Source: an uncultured Enterococcus sp.
GTDB taxonomy: Bacteria; Bacillota; Bacilli; Lactobacillales; Enterococcaceae
Length of the DNA: 39,016 nucleotides
Direction: 5' to 3'
Assembly: GCF_913775425.1 (NCBI RefSeq)
Contig: NZ_CAJYIS010000031.1
Span: 1 to 39,016 of the forward strand
The notes under the pieces were generated by a model. It was given only the letters and a program-made list of their open reading frames with translations, was not told the origin of the DNA and did not search any database. Positions 8,514 through 17,281 of this stretch are shown one piece after another (position 1 is the stretch's first letter; the number at the start of each line of letters is the position of its first letter). A program made the translations under genes and the position numbers.

Positions 8514-9839
8514 TTATTCTAAAGAATATACCGCTGCAGCTTGTCTGAATGTGGTCATTTGATGGTCCAATGTCGTTCGTAATTCTGATAAGCGATGCTC
8601 TATTAGTTGTTTATCTTTTACAACTTGCTTACCATTAACCCAAACTGAATGCACATTACCACTATTAGCAGAATAAACTAGCACTGCATAGGGATCATAG
8701 ATAGGAAACATATTGACTGATTGGGTTTCCACCAGTGTCAAGTCAGCTTGTTTGCCAATTTCAATCGACCCCACTTGATCTTCAATTCCTAATACTTTGG
8801 CACCAGATGATGTAGCGAGTGCTACGATTTCTTCAGCTTTAAAACAAGCACGATTTTTTTCTGTTGTTTTATGAATATTCGCAAACATGCGCATTTGTGT
8901 GAATAGATCTAGCGTATTGCCACTACTTGGACCATCAGTTCCCAGACCAACTGTCAGATTTTTAGTTAGCATCGTAGAAACCGGAGCGACCCCTTTAGCA
9001 GATTTTGTATTGGCTCCAATGCAATGCGCGATTGTAGTTGTTTGCGTATAGTTTGCCAAGCAATCCAAATCGTCCTTATTTGCAAAAATGGCATGAACTA
9101 AAATAAAGCGTTGCGTGAAAAAATCCAAGCTTTCTAAATAACGGATCGGTGTTTGTCCAAATTTCTCTTGAAAATAGTCCATTTCATAATCCATTTCAGC
9201 AACGTGCATCATCACAGGAACCTTATAGCGCTGAGCCAATTGTTGTACTTTTTTCAATCCCTCAGTCGTGTTTGTATTTGGTGCATGAGGTGCGATCATT
9301 GGGGTAATCAAAGGATGATCGTGCCATTTTTGAATCAATTGTTCTGCGTTTTTTAAAGCACGATCGACAGTTTCGGCATCACATACTGGCATATCAATAA
9401 TCGTTTCACCTACAAATCCACGCATCGACATTGCTTCAGCAGCTTTTGCGACCTCCTCTTCGAAATAATACATATCGGCAAACGTCGTCACACCTGCTAG
9501 TAACATTTCCGCCATAGCATACTTGGAAGAAGCATAGACTAATTCCGGTGTCATTTTTTGTTCTAAAGGAAATAAAAAACGTCGCAATCGGTCTGGCACA
9601 TCATCGCCCAAAGAACGAAAGGGAATCATACCACAATGTGTATGTGTATTGATCATTCCTGGCATCAAAATACCTTTTTGACCGTCAATCATGATTTCAG
9701 CTTCTGGAATAAAGGCATCTTTCATATTGCCGATTTGTTTGATTACAGATCCTTCAAGATACACATAACCATTTTGAAAAATAGTTTGTTGCGCATCCAT
9801 CGTCAAAATCGTACTATTATAAATCAATTGTGTCGTCAT
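8514..9839 (-). CDS. TrzA/AtzB/MtaD-type amidohydrolase (probable purine-related deaminase)
   Basis: The 441-aa metal-dependent hydrolase has the amidohydrolase barrel: PGMINTHTHCG (His66, His68), APHAPNT, MMHVAEMDYE (His212, Glu215), VHAIF (His249), and GLGTDGPSSGN (Asp302). The HxxE pair marks the clade of TrzA, AtzB, MtaD (methylthioadenosine/SAH deaminase) and 8-oxoguanine deaminases, which mostly remove an amino group from a heteroaromatic ring. Where MtaD-like enzymes carry an HNPxSN-type loop, this one has HCIGANTKSAKGVAPV, so the substrate is probably not the standard one. It is the last gene of the PurBox operon, overlaps the upstream deaminase gene by 23 bases, and has a strong GGGAGGG ribosome site. 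The exact substrate is unknown. Confidence 0.85.
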   Translation of the reverse strand: MTTQLIYNSTILTMDAQQTIFQNGYVYLEGSVIKQIGNMKDAFIPEAEIMIDGQKGILMPGMINTHTHCGMIPFRSLGDDVPDRLRRFLFPLEQKMTPELVYASSKYAMAEMLLAGVTTFADMYYFEEEVAKAAEAMSMRGFVGETIIDMPVCDAETVDRALKNAEQLIQKWHDHPLITPMIAPHAPNTNTTEGLKKVQQLAQRYKVPVMMHVAEMDYEMDYFQEKFGQTPIRYLESLDFFTQRFILVHAIFANKDDLDCLANYTQTTTIAHCIGANTKSAKGVAPVSTMLTKNLTVGLGTDGPSSGNTLDLFTQMRMFANIHKTTEKNRACFKAEEIVALATSSGAKVLGIEDQVGSIEIGKQADLTLVETQSVNMFPIYDPYAVLVYSANSGNVHSVWVNGKQVVKDKQLIEHRLSELRTTLDHQMTTFRQAAAVYSLE

Positions 9840-11559
9840 GATTTCCCTCCCTTTCCTCTTTCATAATCACGGATTGAAATCGTTGCGTTTTGGTTTCTAA
9901 TAAACCAAAATCCGTCACTTTATACGCTGGTGAAACAGGTAAAGAAAGCGTCGAAAACGACATGATCTCATTAGCATGATAATAGCCCAACTTATTCATT
10001 GCATGACGCACTTCTTGCAAGCGTTGACCTAAAATCGCGATTGGTTCTTGAGAAATAATTCCACCGATCGGCAACGGGCATTCTGCAATCACTTCCCCTG
10101 CTTTTACAACAACATATCCACCTTGTAATTCAAGCAAACGCTTTTGAGCACAGATCATCGATTCTGCATCATTTCCCATAATCAATAGATTATGATGATC
10201 ATGAGCCCAAGTCGTAGCGATACATCCTTTGTCGGTAAACGACTCTTTGATCAATTGTTTAGAAATACGATGTTGTTTCGTATACCGTTCTTGCACAAGT
10301 AAATAACACGTATTTAAAGGATCAATCTGTACTTTTTGATCTGCTACTGGAAATTCTTCAACAACAAGTGAAGTAAAGGTCCCAACTGCTTCTCTTTTGA
10401 TGATGCGGCAACGTACACTAGTCTGTTTAGTCGACGTTGACAATTGACAGTCAGCTTTAGTTAATGGTTCACACTCTAGACTATGATAAAAAGCTGCTGG
10501 GAATGTTTGCAGCACCTCATACATAGTCTCTTGATCTTTCCTATATGCGATCACACCTGATTTGATCACCATATCCACTTGCCAATTCTCTAGCGAATCG
10601 AGTAATACGATATCTGCTAATTGACCAGGTGCGATTCGTCCGCGATCCGTTAAGTGCATCCTTCTAGCAGGTGTATAAGTTGCTAAGTAAAGCGCATCTT
10701 CTATCGGCATACCTAGTTCGACCAGTTTTTGTACCAACAAATTCAAATGACCATGTTGCAATTGATCAGCCATCACATCATCCGTTACGATACATGCATG
10801 ATCGAATAAACGATGCTCCATCAAGCATTCAACGATTTCTTTAGTCAATGATTTTTCTTGTAATTCGATAAATAAGCCTGCTTCCATTTTTTCAATTAAA
10901 TGTTCAGCAAACTGATGGGTGTGATCAGAGGTAATCTTGCTACTTAAAAAGTCAGCTAACTCACGCTCGTATATTTTCGGGATATGTCCTTCGATCGGCA
11001 TCGTGTTATTAGTTGTTAAACAAAGTTCGATGATTTGCCGAATCAGCGAGTCTTTTTCATAAGCGATCCCTTTAAAATCCATCGCTTCTCCCAAACAAAT
11101 CATTTTTGGCCAAGTAAGCAACTCGGTTACTTCAGCTAATCCAATTTTACCACCAGTTGTCTCAAGCTCTGGTTTAGTCGATGGCACTGATGATGGGATT
11201 GCTTGAAAAATATCAAGCACTGTCGAACAGTCAAAAAAGTACCTTAGTCCTTCAATTCCAAAAACATTCGCCATTTCATGAGCGTCTGCTACAACGGTTG
11301 TGACTCCATAAGGCAGTACTGTTTGCGAAAAAATCTCTGGTGTCGTCATTGAACTTTCGATATGCATATGGATATCAATCAAGCCGGGAATCAAATATTG
11401 ATCCTCGGCTTCGATAGTTATTTTAGCACTTAGCGTATCATCTAATTCAGTGGCGACATAGTAGATGCTATCGTTTAAAAGATAGACTTGTTTTTTTTCA
11501 AATACTCGGCGAACGGTTTGATAAACCCACGCATCTTTGATCAACATATCTACTTGCAT
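9817..11559 (-). CDS. ade: Adenine deaminase family protein
   Basis: The 580-aa protein follows the adenine deaminase (Ade/AdeC) pattern throughout: LIPGLIDIHMHIESSM (metal ligands), PYGVTTVVADAHEMANVFG, GEAMDFKG, EGHIPKI, VTDDVMADQLQHGHL, ATYTPARRMHLTDRGRIAPG, and the C-terminal domain with WAHDHHNLLIMG and GGYVVVKAGEVIAECPLPIGG. Members convert adenine to hypoxanthine. The start is taken at 11559 because the upstream ATG at 11568 abuts the AAGGA ribosome site. One deviation: after EGHIPKI..., the sequence is SDHTHQ where relatives usually keep His-Glu (DHE or CHE), so activity or specificity may differ. It sits between a Pot-like binding protein and a second deaminase-like enzyme. Confidence 0.88.
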   Translation of the reverse strand: MQVDMLIKDAWVYQTVRRVFEKKQVYLLNDSIYYVATELDDTLSAKITIEAEDQYLIPGLIDIHMHIESSMTTPEIFSQTVLPYGVTTVVADAHEMANVFGIEGLRYFFDCSTVLDIFQAIPSSVPSTKPELETTGGKIGLAEVTELLTWPKMICLGEAMDFKGIAYEKDSLIRQIIELCLTTNNTMPIEGHIPKIYERELADFLSSKITSDHTHQFAEHLIEKMEAGLFIELQEKSLTKEIVECLMEHRLFDHACIVTDDVMADQLQHGHLNLLVQKLVELGMPIEDALYLATYTPARRMHLTDRGRIAPGQLADIVLLDSLENWQVDMVIKSGVIAYRKDQETMYEVLQTFPAAFYHSLECEPLTKADCQLSTSTKQTSVRCRIIKREAVGTFTSLVVEEFPVADQKVQIDPLNTCYLLVQERYTKQHRISKQLIKESFTDKGCIATTWAHDHHNLLIMGNDAESMICAQKRLLELQGGYVVVKAGEVIAECPLPIGGIISQEPIAILGQRLQEVRHAMNKLGYYHANEIMSFSTLSLPVSPAYKVTDFGLLETKTQRFQSVIMKEEREGNHDDTIDL

Positions 11560-11570
11560 ATTTCCCATCC

Positions 11571-12635
11571 TTAATTATTCATTAGATTGTTCCATTGATC
11601 GACCCAACTTGTCATTTGTTGATTGATCAATGTAAAATCGACTGGTTTTGCTCGATTAGCAATTTCACCATATGTTTTATTCGCAGATTCTTCATCTGTT
11701 AATACAACCTCTTTGTTCGTTGGCGCTTCGTTCAAAGAAGTGGCTTTTGTTTTTTGTGATTGTTCACTAATACGATAGTTAATAAATTTCAATGCTAACT
11801 CTTGATTTTGACTAGTTTTCGGAATATTTACCGTATTAAAATTCGCATATGTTCCAGATTCTGGCACGACATACGTTGCATCTGGAGTGGAAGCTTTGAT
11901 CATGTCTACACCAAAGTCAGCTACAACAGCGACACTTACTTCTCCCGATTGAAACATATTAGCTAAATCAGATGATTTTGAGTAAGTTTTAACAATATTT
12001 GGTTTTAGTTCTTCTAAGGCTTTAAATGCAGCTTTTCCATCATCTTTCACAACTGGTGTTTTCGCATAATCGCCTGCTACATATAAAAATAGCGGACCTG
12101 CTGTAACCGAGATATCTGGAATGGCGATTTTCCCTTTTAGATCCTCTGCCCATAAATCTGACCAATCTGAGATTTTATGTCCGACCTTAGCTTCATCATA
12201 AATGATCCCGATACTGTTTACCGCGATCGGAACACCAGCTCCACTATCTAGTACTTCTTTCGCATTGTCTGTTAATTGCGCGATATTTGGAACATTCTCT
12301 TCAGTTAATTTAACAAATAAATCATCTTGTGCACCTTGAGTCGCATTGTTTTGTGCCAATTCGATAACATCAATACCTGAATTTGGATTGTTTTTCATTT
12401 TAGTAAAACGATCAGAACTATTCCCAATATCCAAAGTGATCTTCACATCATTTTCAGACTCGAATGGTTGGATAATATCTTTTTTCACGATATCTTCGCT
12501 CAAACCAAATGTCGAAACAACTAAAGTATCTTCTTTACCATTAACAGTTGAAGAGGACGTGTTCGCCTCGCTATTCCCACAAGCTCCTAAAACTAGCGCA
12601 CATAACCCTAATGTTGCATATACGATTTTTTTCAT
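11571..12635 (-). CDS. PotD-like extracellular substrate-binding lipoprotein
   Basis: The 354-aa lipoprotein has a signal peptide ending in lipobox LGAC (Cys19) and a periplasmic-binding fold of the spermidine/putrescine-binding (PotD) type: LVVSTFGLSEDIVKKDIIQPFE, FTKMKNNPNSGIDVIELAQNN, GKIAIPDISVTAGP, and a C-terminal FINYRISEQSQ region. The frame opens with GTG at 12644 over the ATPase stop, but the ribosome site AGAAGGG lies too close to it; the ATG at 12635 has normal spacing. It should present a small solute to the adjacent permeases. PotD-like proteins bind polyamines, but this family also covers other ligands, and the neighbouring deaminases and PurBox point to a purine base or derivative (inference). 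Confidence 0.87.
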   Translation of the reverse strand: MKKIVYATLGLCALVLGACGNSEANTSSSTVNGKEDTLVVSTFGLSEDIVKKDIIQPFESENDVKITLDIGNSSDRFTKMKNNPNSGIDVIELAQNNATQGAQDDLFVKLTEENVPNIAQLTDNAKEVLDSGAGVPIAVNSIGIIYDEAKVGHKISDWSDLWAEDLKGKIAIPDISVTAGPLFLYVAGDYAKTPVVKDDGKAAFKALEELKPNIVKTYSKSSDLANMFQSGEVSVAVVADFGVDMIKASTPDATYVVPESGTYANFNTVNIPKTSQNQELALKFINYRISEQSQKTKATSLNEAPTNKEVVLTDEESANKTYGEIANRAKPVDFTLINQQMTSWVDQWNNLMNN

Positions 12636-12640
12636 TTTTT

Positions 12641-13669
12641 TCACCCTTCTAATAAGACTAATTTTTCTTTTGGTAATGCTAAATGAATCTCATCTTGAAC
12701 TTCATAAATCTTCGTATCATCACTTGTCACTAAAAGCGTTCCGATTGCTGTTTCTACTTCGTATTGATAACTCTTGCCTAAGAACGTACGGACCAATACA
12801 GTTCCTTTGATCGGACCTGAAGCTGTAACTACAATATCTTCTGGGCGAATCGTACCAATCCCTTGAGTTTGTGTTAGATCAGAAATCGTCGACTCGACAA
12901 CCAACCCATTTTCCAAGGTATAGTGATCTTGTTGTTTGTTGATTGTAAAAAAGTTTTCAAAACCAATAAATTCTGCGACAAATTTCGTTTTTGGTAAACG
13001 ATAGATTTTTTCTGGTGTATCGTATTGTTCGATGACCCCTTTATTCATGATTGCTACTTTATCTGAGATCGAAAAACATTCTTCTTGATCATGTGTGACA
13101 AAAACAGTCGTGATCCCTAATTGCTGTTGAATACGTTTGATTTCGATCCGCATCCCCACACGTAACTTAGCATCTAAATTCGATAAAGGCTCATCTAACA
13201 ACAGCAGTTTAGGTTCAATAATCAATGCTCGAGCTAACGCGACACGCTGACGTTGCCCTCCTGATAATTGTTTTGGATAACGTGTTCCTAAATTTTCTAA
13301 GCCACACACTGTTAACATTTCCTCTACACGACGTTTGATTTCAGATTTACTGACTTTGCGTAATTTTAAACCAAACGCTACATTATCAAAAATCGTCAAA
13401 TGTGGAAACAACGCATAACTTTGAAACACCATCCCAAAATTCCGTTTATGTACCGGCACATGCGTCAACTCTTCTTGATCGACTTTAAACGTCCCTTCGT
13501 TTGGCTCAATCAAGCCTGCAATCACACGTAAAGTCGTTGTTTTCCCACAGCCACTAGGTCCTAATAACGATACAAGCTCACCTTTTTCCATCGAAATCGT
13601 AAGCTCTTCTAAAATATTTTGCTTTTGATCATAACTTACTCGAATATTATCTAATTCTACAAATGACAC
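12641..13669 (-). CDS. ABC transporter ATPase (PotA-like)
   Basis: The 342-aa cytoplasmic ATPase powers the adjacent importer. Walker A GPSGCGKTT is at residues 37-45, Q-loop FQSYALFPH near 82-90, signature LSGGQ at 135-139, Walker B LLLLDEP at 155-161 and the switch histidine in VTHDQEE at 193. A C-terminal TOBE-like domain (about 240-342) is typical of PotA/FbpC ATPases. Translation starts at GTG, 8 bases after AGGAGG. Its end overlaps the region that starts the binding-protein gene. Confidence 0.93.
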   Translation of the reverse strand: MSFVELDNIRVSYDQKQNILEELTISMEKGELVSLLGPSGCGKTTTLRVIAGLIEPNEGTFKVDQEELTHVPVHKRNFGMVFQSYALFPHLTIFDNVAFGLKLRKVSKSEIKRRVEEMLTVCGLENLGTRYPKQLSGGQRQRVALARALIIEPKLLLLDEPLSNLDAKLRVGMRIEIKRIQQQLGITTVFVTHDQEECFSISDKVAIMNKGVIEQYDTPEKIYRLPKTKFVAEFIGFENFFTINKQQDHYTLENGLVVESTISDLTQTQGIGTIRPEDIVVTASGPIKGTVLVRTFLGKSYQYEVETAIGTLLVTSDDTKIYEVQDEIHLALPKEKLVLLEG

Positions 13670-13681
13670 AAGATATCCTCC

Positions 13682-14461
13682 TTAAGAAATCGCTGCTAAC
13701 CCTAATGTTTTTTCAATCACGATCATCAAGACAATGGTCAATACCATCAACATTACTGAAATCGCTGAAACAGTCGGATCGTAATTGTATTCCATATAAC
13801 TTAACAATGAAGTCGGAAGCATCGTCACTCCCGGCCCGGATAAAAACATCGACACCGGCACATTATTGAACGAGTTGACAAATGCTAACATAAACGCTGC
13901 AAAGATCCCAGATGTGACATTTGGCAATACGATTTTCATAAACGCTCGTATTTTTGTACATCCCAATGACCAAGCGACTTCTTCAATCGAGTAATCTAAC
14001 TGTTCCATCGATGAACCCACAACGCGAATAATATACGGTAAACTGATCAAAAAATGACCGATCAATAAACCTTGAGCGATTGGGAGACCTAATGATAAAA
14101 CGATAAACTGAAACAAAATATAGCCGACTACAATTCCTGGAATGATCGTTGGCGATAAGAAAAAACTTTTCAATAGTTTTTTTCCTTTAAATGAATAACG
14201 CGATAAAGCATAAGATGCTGGGATTCCAATCACTAAAGCCAACACTGTTGCAAGTAATCCGATTCGCAAACTTAAAAAGAAACTTTGGACCATTGACTCA
14301 GATCGCAAGGCATTCGCATACCAATCTAGTGTAAAACCTTTGATTGGAAATTTAATTGCAGCCTCCGTTCCAAATGAAGTAACGACAATCAAAACTAAAG
14401 GGAAAAATAAGAATGCAAAAACTAGCATCGCAATCCCCATACTTAATTTATTTTTTCTCAC
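13682..14461 (-). CDS. ABC transporter permease (PotC-like)
   Basis: The 259-aa integral membrane protein has about six hydrophobic segments and the EAA loop near residues 160-180 (SIEEVAWSLGCTKIRAFMKIVLPNVTSGI) that contacts the ATPase. The order PotB-like then PotC-like permease matches the polyamine-type transporter family. It starts with GTG at 14461, only 2 bases after the stop of the first permease, with GAAGGGAAG as ribosome site inside the end of that gene. Confidence 0.92.
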   Translation of the reverse strand: MRKNKLSMGIAMLVFAFLFFPLVLIVVTSFGTEAAIKFPIKGFTLDWYANALRSESMVQSFFLSLRIGLLATVLALVIGIPASYALSRYSFKGKKLLKSFFLSPTIIPGIVVGYILFQFIVLSLGLPIAQGLLIGHFLISLPYIIRVVGSSMEQLDYSIEEVAWSLGCTKIRAFMKIVLPNVTSGIFAAFMLAFVNSFNNVPVSMFLSGPGVTMLPTSLLSYMEYNYDPTVSAISVMLMVLTIVLMIVIEKTLGLAAIS

Positions 14462-14463
14462 AA

Positions 14464-15288
14464 CTAAGCTTCCCTTCTATCTAATCTTTTTGCCAATACA
14501 TCTAATAGTTTCATAACGATCACCGTCGTTACGATCATAATAAAGGCGATCACAGCTACTCCATTCCAATCACCTAAGGTCGTTGCCCGTTGGTAGAGGA
14601 AAGTCGCCAGCATCATTTTTTTATTTCCCCCTAGTAATTGTGGTGTTGTATACGCAGTCAACGTTCCCGTAAAAACTAAAATACTTCCTACTACAGCACC
14701 AGGCAAAGACAACGGGACTACGACTTTGAAAAAAGCCGTAAGCGGTGACGCACCCAATGTTTCAGCAGCTTCCATCGTATCGCCTTCGATCGTTTCCATT
14801 ACACCAATCAACGTCATGATCATCGTTGGGAGAAATAAATAAATCGAACCGATAATAATCGCAAATTCTGTATACAATAATGCAATTGGTGTTTCGATGA
14901 TGTGTAGTTTTAGTAGGATGGTATTGACTAACCCATTTTTCCCTAAGATATTGATCCAAGCAAAACTACGAATCACTGAGTTGGTCAGCAAGGGAAACAA
15001 CGTCATCGCCATTAGAATCCCACGCCATTTTTTGGATAAGCTCGCCATGTAATACGCAGTTGGGATCCCAAGAATCAAACAACAAATCGATACGATCACA
15101 GATACCCGAATCGTACGGAAGAAAACCGAGCGATTGAACTGATTTTCAAAAAAATTCGTATAGTTGCCCACCCCACCATGGCTAGTAAAAAAAGTTGGTA
15201 CAATCGTCGTTATTAAAGGGATAAACATAAAAAACAACAGTAGGATCGCACCGGGAAACAGAAGGAAATAATGAACATTTTTCCTCAT
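14464..15288 (-). CDS. ABC transporter permease (PotB-like), first gene of the purine-type operon
   Basis: The 274-aa membrane protein has about six predicted transmembrane helices and the EAA loop TMEAAETLGASPLTAFFKVV around residues 190-215. It is the first gene of a six-gene operon (permease, permease, ATPase, binding protein, adenine deaminase, amidohydrolase) with short gaps or overlaps. An AGGAGTG ribosome site precedes the ATG. A sigma-A promoter and a PurBox lie upstream. Confidence 0.92.
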   Translation of the reverse strand: MRKNVHYFLLFPGAILLLFFMFIPLITTIVPTFFTSHGGVGNYTNFFENQFNRSVFFRTIRVSVIVSICCLILGIPTAYYMASLSKKWRGILMAMTLFPLLTNSVIRSFAWINILGKNGLVNTILLKLHIIETPIALLYTEFAIIIGSIYLFLPTMIMTLIGVMETIEGDTMEAAETLGASPLTAFFKVVVPLSLPGAVVGSILVFTGTLTAYTTPQLLGGNKKMMLATFLYQRATTLGDWNGVAVIAFIMIVTTVIVMKLLDVLAKRLDRREA

Positions 15289-15323
15289 CTAAACACTCCT
15301 CGTTCGTTTTTAAACACAACCGT

Positions 15324-15351
15324 ATTATAAAATAACAAAATCGATAAACAA
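15324..15351 (-). promoter_or_regulatory. Promoter of the PurBox operon
   Basis: On the minus strand a perfect -10 TATAAT (15324-15329) sits 16 bp from TTGTTT (15346-15351). Transcription would begin near 15317, about 29 bases before the first start codon. The weak -35 fits an activator-dependent promoter. Confidence 0.72.
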
Positions 15352-15386
15352 ACAAAAACTTAACAAATAAAGCATTAAAATTCTTT

Positions 15387-15399
15387 AATGTTCGGATTT
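15387..15399 (-). promoter_or_regulatory. PurBox (PurR activator site)
   Basis: The minus strand reads AAATCCGAACATT, a 13/13 match to the PurBox consensus AWWWCCGAACWWT known from Lactococcus lactis PurR. The central G lies about 76 bases upstream of the start point inferred from the TATAAT box, the distance described for PurR-activated lactococcal promoters. This suggests the operon is switched on with purine synthesis genes when PRPP is high, that is, when purines are short. Confidence 0.75.
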
Positions 15400-15412
15400 T
15401 AAAATAAAAATA

Positions 15413-15449
15413 AAAAAAGCTATCTCATTTTTTTGAGATAGCTTTTTTT
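15413..15449 (-). terminator. Intrinsic terminator after the transketolase operon
   Basis: A symmetrical hairpin (GCTATCTCA pairing with TGAGATAGC) flanked by A and T runs lies just after the stop at 15452. It should end the ascorbate-type PTS/transketolase transcript and insulate the PurBox promoter. Confidence 0.88.
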
Positions 15450-15451
15450 AT

Positions 15452-16405
15452 TTATACAATTGGATCGATTTGTTTTAAGATTTGTTCAGTTGTTAATCCA
15501 TACTCTTCTTGCAGAAATGCTGGAGTTCCAACTTGGCCGAAACGATTATCAATACCGATTCTTGTTAACTGAATTCCTAGACCATTATCAGCTAGTACTT
15601 CTGCAACAGCACTACCTAAACCATTGATTACCGAATGATTCTCAATAGTAATGACTCGTTTTTTACCGATTACTCTTTCTAGAATCAGTTCTTTATCTAA
15701 AGGTTTGATCGTAAACATATCGACCACATCAGAAGTGATTCCTTTTTTCTCAAGTTCTTCAGCAACTTCTAGTGTTTCCGTGACTAACTGCCCACTAGAG
15801 ATCAGCAAGTATTCTTCACCTTCACGTAATAGATTGCCTTTACCAAGTTCAAATGTCGAACCAGGTAAATAGATGTTTCTTACAGCTTTTCGATTTCCAC
15901 GGACATAATGCACACCGGTCATTTTAGCAAATTCAGTAATGATCCACTCCATCTGAACCGCATCTGCTGCATCACAAATCACAATATCCGGAATCGCACG
16001 CAACAATGCGATATCTTCAAATGTAGTATGCGTCCCTCCATTATGTCCTACAGCAAAACCTGGATCTGAACCATAAATATTTAGTGTATTTTTAGAATAA
16101 GCGCCTGAAATAAATAGTTGATCAAACGCTCGTCTAGTCGCAAACGGTCCAAAGGTATGCAAGAACGGAACGTATCCAGTCAAACTAAGACCAGCTGCCA
16201 CGCCCATCATATTCGCTTCAGCGATACCGACATTAATAAATCGTTTACCAAATTTTTTTTGCAGATCGCTCCATTTTGATGCCGATGCAAGATCGGCATC
16301 GAGCGCAATCAACTTATCATTTTTTTCCATTTCTTTTGTTAAAGCATCGACAACTGCAACACGAAGTTCTTTTCCCATTTCTCGGTTCGAATCTAAAGTA
16401 AACAT
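15452..16405 (-). CDS. Transketolase, C-terminal (pyrimidine-binding) subunit
   Basis: This 317-aa protein is the C-terminal half of a split transketolase. It has the pyrimidine-binding domain (ADLASASKWSDLQKKF, INVGIAEANMMGVAAGLSLTG, HTFGPFATRRAFDQL, AVGHNGGTHTTFED) and the transketolase C-terminal domain (about 185-317: LLISSGQLV, DMFTIKPLD). The Glu of GIAEANM is the cofactor-activating residue. The frame opens with GTG at 16414, but AAAGGAGC is spaced for the ATG at 16405. With the N-terminal subunit upstream it forms a heteromeric TPP enzyme that moves two-carbon units between sugar phosphates. Confidence 0.94.
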   Translation of the reverse strand: MFTLDSNREMGKELRVAVVDALTKEMEKNDKLIALDADLASASKWSDLQKKFGKRFINVGIAEANMMGVAAGLSLTGYVPFLHTFGPFATRRAFDQLFISGAYSKNTLNIYGSDPGFAVGHNGGTHTTFEDIALLRAIPDIVICDAADAVQMEWIITEFAKMTGVHYVRGNRKAVRNIYLPGSTFELGKGNLLREGEEYLLISSGQLVTETLEVAEELEKKGITSDVVDMFTIKPLDKELILERVIGKKRVITIENHSVINGLGSAVAEVLADNGLGIQLTRIGIDNRFGQVGTPAFLQEEYGLTTEQILKQIDPIV

Positions 16406-16406
16406 T

Positions 16407-17258
16407 TTATTCACGCTCCTTTAGACTAGCTTTTAATTCCACTAGAATATTCTCAGTTATACGATTGATTTCATCATGATCAAATTTTACAGAATGATTG
16501 TCTGCCATTTCCTCAAAGTAAGGAATCCCTTGACCTTTGATTGAATCGAGCACTAAACATACTGCTTGATCTTCAATGCTTTTCAATTCATCGATTGCTT
16601 GATCGATTCCTTCAACGTCATCACCTTTAGCACTTGTCGTATAAAAACCAAAAGCACGCATTTTTTCTTGGATATCAAAAGGATTCATGATATCGCGGTT
16701 TGGACCATCCAATTGCTTTTTATTCTCATCGATAATAACGATACAATGATTTAATTTAAAATGTGCTAAATACTGAAATGCTTCCCAGCATTGACCTTCA
16801 TTTAATTCACCATCACCAACAATCAAATACACATAATTGTTTTTATTTTGTAAATTTAAACCTGTAGCAATACCAGCTGCTACTGAAGTCCCTTGTCCTA
16901 AAGAGCCTGTTGTAGCATCCACTCCAGGTGTTTTATTACGATCAGGATGAGACGGTAAATTCGTCCCACCTTGATTGATTGTAAGTAGCCATTCTTTCGG
17001 GAAAAAACCTACTTCAGCCAAAGCACTATACCAAGCTGTTCCAGCATGCCCCTTAGACATAACCAAACGATCGCGTTCTTCCCACTGAGGATTTTTAGGA
17101 TCATACTTCATTTGTTTACCATACAATACTGCTAATAGACTCGCCACTGATAACGAACCTCCAATATGTCCGGCTCCCATATGCTGAATGGCTTCTACTG
17201 AATCTATTCTAATTCTAGTTGCTAGATTTTCTAATTCTATTTTCTTTTCGATTTGCAT
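16407..17258 (-). CDS. Transketolase, N-terminal (TPP-binding) subunit
   Basis: The 283-aa protein is the N-terminal half of a split transketolase: IQHMGAGHIGGSLSVASLLAVLY, DRLVMSKGHAGTAWYSALAE, the cofactor motif GDGELNEGQCWEAFQYL, and IIDENKKQLDG. Split transketolases are common beside PTS genes in Firmicutes and actinobacteria. The ATG follows AAAAGGAGC. The pair is encoded downstream of an ascorbate-type PTS, so it probably processes pentose phosphates made from the imported sugar; the intermediate enzymes (such as an UlaD/E/F set) are not here. Confidence 0.94.
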   Translation of the reverse strand: MQIEKKIELENLATRIRIDSVEAIQHMGAGHIGGSLSVASLLAVLYGKQMKYDPKNPQWEERDRLVMSKGHAGTAWYSALAEVGFFPKEWLLTINQGGTNLPSHPDRNKTPGVDATTGSLGQGTSVAAGIATGLNLQNKNNYVYLIVGDGELNEGQCWEAFQYLAHFKLNHCIVIIDENKKQLDGPNRDIMNPFDIQEKMRAFGFYTTSAKGDDVEGIDQAIDELKSIEDQAVCLVLDSIKGQGIPYFEEMADNHSVKFDHDEINRITENILVELKASLKERE

Positions 17259-17281
17259 AGAATTATTGCTCCTTTTACTAT

